DNA from: Brevibacterium zhoupengii
GTDB taxonomy: Bacteria > Actinomycetota > Actinomycetes > Actinomycetales > Brevibacteriaceae
DNA: 64,000 nucleotides
Direction: 5' to 3'
Assembly (NCBI RefSeq): GCF_021117425.1
Contig: NZ_CP088298.1
Coordinates: 992,001-1,056,000, forward strand
Positions within the stretch are counted from its first letter, which is position 1. The number at the start of each line of letters is the position of its first letter. Both the position numbers and the translations under genes were made by a program. A model generated the notes under the pieces. It was not told the origin of the DNA. It did not search any database and saw only the letters and a program-made list of their open reading frames with translations. This document shows positions 60,666-64,000 of the stretch, piece by piece.

Positions 60666-61778
60666 ATGTCCCAAACCATTCCAGTCCCATCAGTTCCGGC
60701 ACCCGACATTCTGCGATGCGCCTACATGGAGCTCGTCGTCACCGATCTGAAGAAGTCGCGTGACTTCTACGTCGACGTGCTCGACCTCCAGGTCACCGAA
60801 GAAGACGAGAACACCGTATACCTGCGGTCGATGGAGGAGTTCATCCACCACAACCTGATCCTCCGCCAGGGTCCGGTTGCCGCGGTGGCCGCATTTTCCT
60901 ACCGCGTGCGCAGCCCCGAAGACGTCGACGCCGCCGAGGCCTACTACCGTGAGCTCGGCTGCCCGGTTGTGCGGAAGAAGGAAGGATTCGTCGCCGGTAT
61001 CGGTGATTCGGTGCGCGTGCAGGATCCCCTCGGCTTCCCCTATGAGTTCTTCTACGAGGTCGACCATGTCGAACGTCTGGCCTGGCGCTACGACCTCTAC
61101 TCCCCAGGTGCACTCGTGCGCATCGACCACTTCAACCAGGTCACCCCGGACGTGCCGAAGGCCGTGAACTACATGGAGAACCTGGGCTTCCGCGTCACCG
61201 AGGACATCCAGGACGACGAGGGCACCGTCTACGCGGCGTGGATGCGCCGCAAGCCCACAGTGCACGACACCGCGATGACCGGCGGCGACGGACCGCGCAT
61301 GCACCACGTCGCCTTCGCCACGCACGAGAAGCACAACATCCTCGCCATCTGCGACAAGCTCGGTGCGCTGCGCCTCTCCGACGCGATCGAACGCGGACCG
61401 GGCCGCCACGGCGTCTCGAACGCCTTCTACCTCTATCTGCGCGACCCCGACGGTCACCGGATCGAGATCTACACGCAGGACTACTACACCGGCGACCCCG
61501 ACAACCCACGCGTGACCTGGGACGTCCACGACAACCAGCGTCGTGACTGGTGGGGCAACCCGGTCGTTCCGTCCTGGTACACCGACGCCTCCACGGTCCT
61601 CGACCTCGAGGGCAACCCGGTGGCGCTGACGCAGCGCACCGACGACTCCGAAATGGACGTCACGATCGGCGCCGACGGGTTCTCCTACACCCGCCGTGAG
61701 GATGCCGAAAGCGACTTCGGGGCACATTCGGGTGCTGACGACGGAGAAGACGAGTTCAAACTGGGCCACCAGCTCTGA
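60666..61778 (+). CDS. hpaD: 3,4-dihydroxyphenylacetate (homoprotocatechuate) 2,3-dioxygenase
   Basis: 370 residues, extradiol dioxygenase of the VOC type. Numbering coincides with the crystallised B. fuscum enzyme: ligands His155, His214 and Glu267, with His200, Asn157 and Tyr257 around the substrate. The text around them (RIDHFNQVTPD, RMHHVAFATHEKHN, PDGHRIEIYTQDYYTGDP) is nearly unchanged. It opens the ring of homoprotocatechuate next to the hydroxyls, using Fe(II) (Mn in the Arthrobacter homologue). Start behind AGAGGA. The C-terminus is acidic and longer than needed for the fold. Confidence 0.97.
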   Translation: MSQTIPVPSVPAPDILRCAYMELVVTDLKKSRDFYVDVLDLQVTEEDENTVYLRSMEEFIHHNLILRQGPVAAVAAFSYRVRSPEDVDAAEAYYRELGCPVVRKKEGFVAGIGDSVRVQDPLGFPYEFFYEVDHVERLAWRYDLYSPGALVRIDHFNQVTPDVPKAVNYMENLGFRVTEDIQDDEGTVYAAWMRRKPTVHDTAMTGGDGPRMHHVAFATHEKHNILAICDKLGALRLSDAIERGPGRHGVSNAFYLYLRDPDGHRIEIYTQDYYTGDPDNPRVTWDVHDNQRRDWWGNPVVPSWYTDASTVLDLEGNPVALTQRTDDSEMDVTIGADGFSYTRREDAESDFGAHSGADDGEDEFKLGHQL

Positions 61779-61790
61779 GGAGACGTGCAC

Positions 61791-62576
61791 ATGCTCGATG
61801 AGACAACGATCGCGGCCATCGCCGACGATCTGGCGCAAGCGGAGAAGGACCGGACGAAGATCGGTCTGCTCACGACCAAGTACCCCGATATGACCGTCGA
61901 GGACTCCTACGCGGTGCAGAACGAATGGCGGCGCCGAGGTGAGGCATCGGGTCGCAGGCTGATCGGCCATAAGATCGGCCTGACCTCGAAGCCGATGCAG
62001 CAGGCGACGGGGATCAGCGAACCCGACTACGGGGCGATCTTCGCCGACCAGGTCTATGACACCGGTTCGGTCATCGACCACTCGCAGTATTCGGGCGTGC
62101 GCGTCGAGGTCGAACTGGCCTTTGTGCTGAAGGACGAGCTGCGTGGGCCCGACATCAGCCTCATCGACGTCCTGCGCGCCACCGAGTACGTGGTGCCGGC
62201 GCTCGAGGTGCTGTCCTCACGGATCGAGATGGAAGGCCGGACCATCGTCGACACGATCTCGGACAACGCTGCGCTGGGGGCCATGGTCCTCGGCGGACGT
62301 CCGGTGGCAGTCGACGCAGTTGATCTGCGCCGTGTTGGCGCGCTGCTCTACCGCAATGAGTCGATCGAGGATTCCGGGCTTTCCGCGGCAGTCCTCGACC
62401 ACCCGGCCCGCGGCATCGTGTGGTTGGCGAACAAGCTCGCCGAACACGGCGATGTCCTGCAGGCCGGGGAGACCGTTCTGGCCGGGTCCTTCACCCGCCC
62501 CATGTGGGTCAGCCCGGGCGATACCGTCCACGCCGATTACGGAGATCTGGGAGTCATCACATGCCGTTTCAAGTAG
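61791..62576 (+). CDS. hpaH: 2-oxo-hept-4-ene-1,7-dioate hydratase
   Basis: 261 residues of the MhpD/HpaH hydratase family. GRRLIGHKIGLTSKPMQ and EPDYGAIFAD lead, EVELAFVL holds the metal Glu pair, and LEVLSSRIEM follows. It adds water to the decarboxylated intermediate made by HpaG. I start at ATG 61791, eight bases after GAGGAG; a GTG six bases earlier is too close to that site. The end overlaps hpaI by 16 bases. Confidence 0.93.
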   Translation: MLDETTIAAIADDLAQAEKDRTKIGLLTTKYPDMTVEDSYAVQNEWRRRGEASGRRLIGHKIGLTSKPMQQATGISEPDYGAIFADQVYDTGSVIDHSQYSGVRVEVELAFVLKDELRGPDISLIDVLRATEYVVPALEVLSSRIEMEGRTIVDTISDNAALGAMVLGGRPVAVDAVDLRRVGALLYRNESIEDSGLSAAVLDHPARGIVWLANKLAEHGDVLQAGETVLAGSFTRPMWVSPGDTVHADYGDLGVITCRFK

Positions 62577-63349
62577 ATCTGCCGCAGACTCTCACCCAGC
62601 GCGTGGCGAAGTTGGGTGCGGGGGAGCATCTGGCCGGCATGTGGGTCTGCTCCGGCTCGCCCGTGGCCGCGGAGATCGCCGCAGCCTCGGGGATGCAGTG
62701 GGTACTCATTGACGCCGAACATTCGCCAATCGACCTGCAGATCACGACCAGCCTGCTCCAGGCGATGAACGGATACCCCGCGACCCCTGTCGTGCGGGTG
62801 CCCGTCAACGACCAGGTACTCATCAAGCAGTACCTCGACCTCGGCGCGCAGAACCTCCTCGTGCCGATGATCGATACCCCTGCCGACGCCGAGGCGGCCG
62901 TGCGTTCCGTGTACTACCCACCTCGCGGTGTGCGCGGGGTGGGATCGGCCCTGGCTCGGGCCTCCCGGTGGAACGCGGTTCCGAACTACCTGGCTCGGGC
63001 CGAGGAGTTCGTGTCACTGACGATCCAGATCGAGTCGGCCACCGCAGTCGACAACGCGGCCGAGATCGCTGCGGTCGACGGTGTCGACGCGGTATTCGTC
63101 GGGCCCTCGGACCTGGCGGCATCGATGGGTCTCCTCGGGCAGCAGACGCACCCGGATGTCACTGATGCGGTGCTGCGGACCTTCGAGGCGGTCAAGGCAG
63201 CCGGCAAACTCGTCGGCGTCAATGCCTTCGACCCCGATCAGGCTCGGAAGTATCTCGACGCGGGTGCCTCGTTCGTCCTCGTCGGAGCCGATGTCGGCCT
63301 GATGATGAACGGTGCCCGTGCCTGGGCGAAGACGTGGGTTCAGGACTGA
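62561..63349 (+). CDS. hpaI: 4-hydroxy-2-oxoheptanedioate aldolase
   Basis: 262 residues, class II HpaI-type aldolase. WVLIDAEHSPID has the acidic and His residues, LVPMIDTPADAEAAVRSVYYPPRGVRG is the metal loop (in parts) and VFVGPSDLAASMG the late substrate loop. It splits the last C7 intermediate of homoprotocatechuate breakdown to pyruvate and succinic semialdehyde. Starts inside hpaH and is last in the operon, followed by a strong terminator. Confidence 0.93.
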   Translation: MPFQVDLPQTLTQRVAKLGAGEHLAGMWVCSGSPVAAEIAAASGMQWVLIDAEHSPIDLQITTSLLQAMNGYPATPVVRVPVNDQVLIKQYLDLGAQNLLVPMIDTPADAEAAVRSVYYPPRGVRGVGSALARASRWNAVPNYLARAEEFVSLTIQIESATAVDNAAEIAAVDGVDAVFVGPSDLAASMGLLGQQTHPDVTDAVLRTFEAVKAAGKLVGVNAFDPDQARKYLDAGASFVLVGADVGLMMNGARAWAKTWVQD

Positions 63350-63389
63350 TCGACAGCTGAGCTGCTGCCTGACAGCAGTGAAGCAACGC

Positions 63390-63423
63390 AGTGGCTCGGG
63401 GGACGTGTGTCCCCCGAGCCACT
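63390..63423. terminator. Strong bidirectional terminator after hpaI
   Basis: Perfect 15-bp stem AGTGGCTCGGGGGAC/GTCCCCCGAGCCACT with a GTGT loop, followed by TCTCTACTCC. It sits between hpaI and the convergent wall-protein gene and can serve both. Confidence 0.9.
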
Positions 63424-63433
63424 TCTCTACTCC

Positions 63434-64000
63434 TCACTCTCTGTTTCGACGGCTGCCGGTGATGATCAGTGCTGTGGCTCCGAGGCCGATGAGGAAGATT
63501 CCGGCACCGATGAGCATTCCGTTGCCCGTAGTTCCTGTCCGCGGCAGCTGAGCCGGTGGAGTAGGGGCTGCAGGTGTGTCAGCGACCGGTTCGACCGGGG
63601 GTTCTGGTGCCTCCGGTGGTGCTGGTTCGGCTGGAGGTGCCGGTGGTGTCGGTGCCTCCGGTGGCGCTGGTGGTGTGGTGGGCTCGTCAGGCGGGGTCGA
63701 GGGCTGTTCCGGTGGCGTCGGTTCTGGCGGTGCCGGGGGAGTGGAAGGGTCCTCGGGTGGCCTGTGCACGGTTTCGGCGGGAATGCCCCATTCGCTCGTC
63801 CACGTCAGGTGATCGTCATTGCCCTGGATCGTGGTCACATAGGTGACCCAGCCGACGGGCATGTCGATGGTCTCTGAAGTCACCGTCGCAGTGCCGTTCT
63901 CGTCCCCGATGACGGTGATGTCCTGGGAGTGGATCTCCTCTCCGCTGATGTCCTTCGACTGTTCGGGCTCGGACTCCGCGTGATAGGCCGTCATCGTGAT
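63434..64000 (-). CDS. LPxTG wall-anchored protein, C-terminal part (5' end outside window)
   Basis: The frame stays open to the window edge, so the N-terminus is missing. Visible are a beta-rich piece (SEEIHSQDITVIGDENG-like, written GEEIHSQDITVIGDENG in the sequence), a 70-residue Pro/Glu/Ala stalk, LPRTG, a membrane helix (GMLIGAGIFLIGLGATALII) and SRRNRE. A class of surface protein displayed by sortase is clear; its ligand or function is not. It uses the same LPRTG motif as the peptidase fusion at 25541-26923. An ATG at 63994 is possible but leaves no signal peptide. Confidence 0.85.
   Translation of the reverse strand: MTMTAYHAESEPEQSKDISGEEIHSQDITVIGDENGTATVTSETIDMPVGWVTYVTTIQGNDDHLTWTSEWGIPAETVHRPPEDPSTPPAPPEPTPPEQPSTPPDEPTTPPAPPEAPTPPAPPAEPAPPEAPEPPVEPVADTPAAPTPPAQLPRTGTTGNGMLIGAGIFLIGLGATALIITGSRRNRE

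Larger units (their letters stand above)
835..62897. repeat. Dispersed decamer GCCGAGGYGG (about 36 copies)
   Basis: Copies of GCCGAGGTGG start at 835, 5214, 7864, 10992, 18209, 18858, 30054, 33240, 47699, 51537, 53890, 58092; its complement at 24800, 27872, 28103, 33644, 36809, 40773, 45726, 57544. GCCGAGGCGG starts at 13445, 26099, 29994, 31316, 32562, 35049, 39054, 50756, 58760, 62888; its complement at 10933, 14571, 18083, 19579, 39800, 41652. Counted by eye, so a few may be missed. Nearly all lie within genes, in sense and antisense and in different codon frames. Confidence 0.6.

Noticed and set aside
1-64000. tRNA, rRNA, CRISPR, insertion sequence or prophage
   Set aside because: No cloverleaf, array of spaced repeats, transposase or integrase was recognised; the only transposase-like part is the HTH inside the regulator at 47642-49222.

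Overview
The window is high-GC (roughly 64 %), densely coded DNA from an actinobacterium, very probably a Brevibacterium. The best single clue is the homoprotocatechuate 2,3-dioxygenase at 60666-61778, which matches the well-studied B. fuscum enzyme residue for residue at the metal and acid-base positions (H155, N157, H200, H214, Y257, E267). No tRNA, rRNA, CRISPR array, insertion sequence or prophage was seen, and no gene-free stretch exceeds about 280 bases.

Layout. 1-1470: the tail of an Orn/Lys/Arg decarboxylase and a proline-racemase-family protein lacking its second catalytic cysteine. 1608-10740: a CoA-dependent catabolic cluster of unknown substrate (thiolase, acyl-CoA dehydrogenase, AMP ligase, alpha/beta hydrolase, unknown protein, TetR regulator, SnoaL-like protein, MHS transporter, MaoC hydratase). 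10748-13320: polar amino acid ABC importer. 13517-16889: nitrobindin and two MFS transporters. 17060-22403: ortho-cleavage operon pobA-pcaH-pcaG-pcaB-pcaL. 22684-23960: thiosulfate uptake pair TsuA/TsuB. 24211-27462: a coupled surface-protein operon of three proteins with SipW-type signal peptides and a SipW-like peptidase fused to an LPxTG-anchored ectodomain. 27459-35010: housekeeping and accessory genes including Fic plus macrodomain, a split ThDP decarboxylase and a small alarmone synthetase. 35000-39932: IclR regulator, aromatic aldehyde dehydrogenase, AAHS aromatic-acid transporter and PrpF/GalD tautomerase. 39952-43993: secreted ExeM/NucH nuclease and a flavin monooxygenase. 44023-49222: PutA and a divergent composite regulator. 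49317-53363: uridine kinase, DUF222-HNH protein and a triplicated membrane domain. 53444-63349: 3-hydroxybenzoate hydroxylase, MHS transporter and the homoprotocatechuate meta-cleavage operon. 63434-64000: end of an LPxTG wall protein cut by the window edge.

How the genes fit together. Aromatic aldehydes (vdh-like), 4-hydroxybenzoate (pobA) and 3-hydroxybenzoate (mobA-like) all converge on protocatechuate, which PcaGH, PcaB and PcaL carry to 3-oxoadipate. The later steps (pcaIJ, pcaF) are not in the window. In parallel the hpa operon takes homoprotocatechuate to small central metabolites, and its GntR/FCD regulator sits inside the operon. An identical 13-base element lies upstream of both the mobA-like gene and the hpa operon, suggesting shared control.

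Most unusual items: the SipW-peptidase/LPxTG fusion and its three candidate substrates; a fumarylacetoacetase-fold/RraA-fold fusion in the hpa operon; a composite two-HTH regulator whose middle carries a compensated frameshift signature; a triplicated four-helix membrane domain; and a decamer, GCCGAGGYGG, found about 36 times in 64 kb on both strands and in several reading frames.
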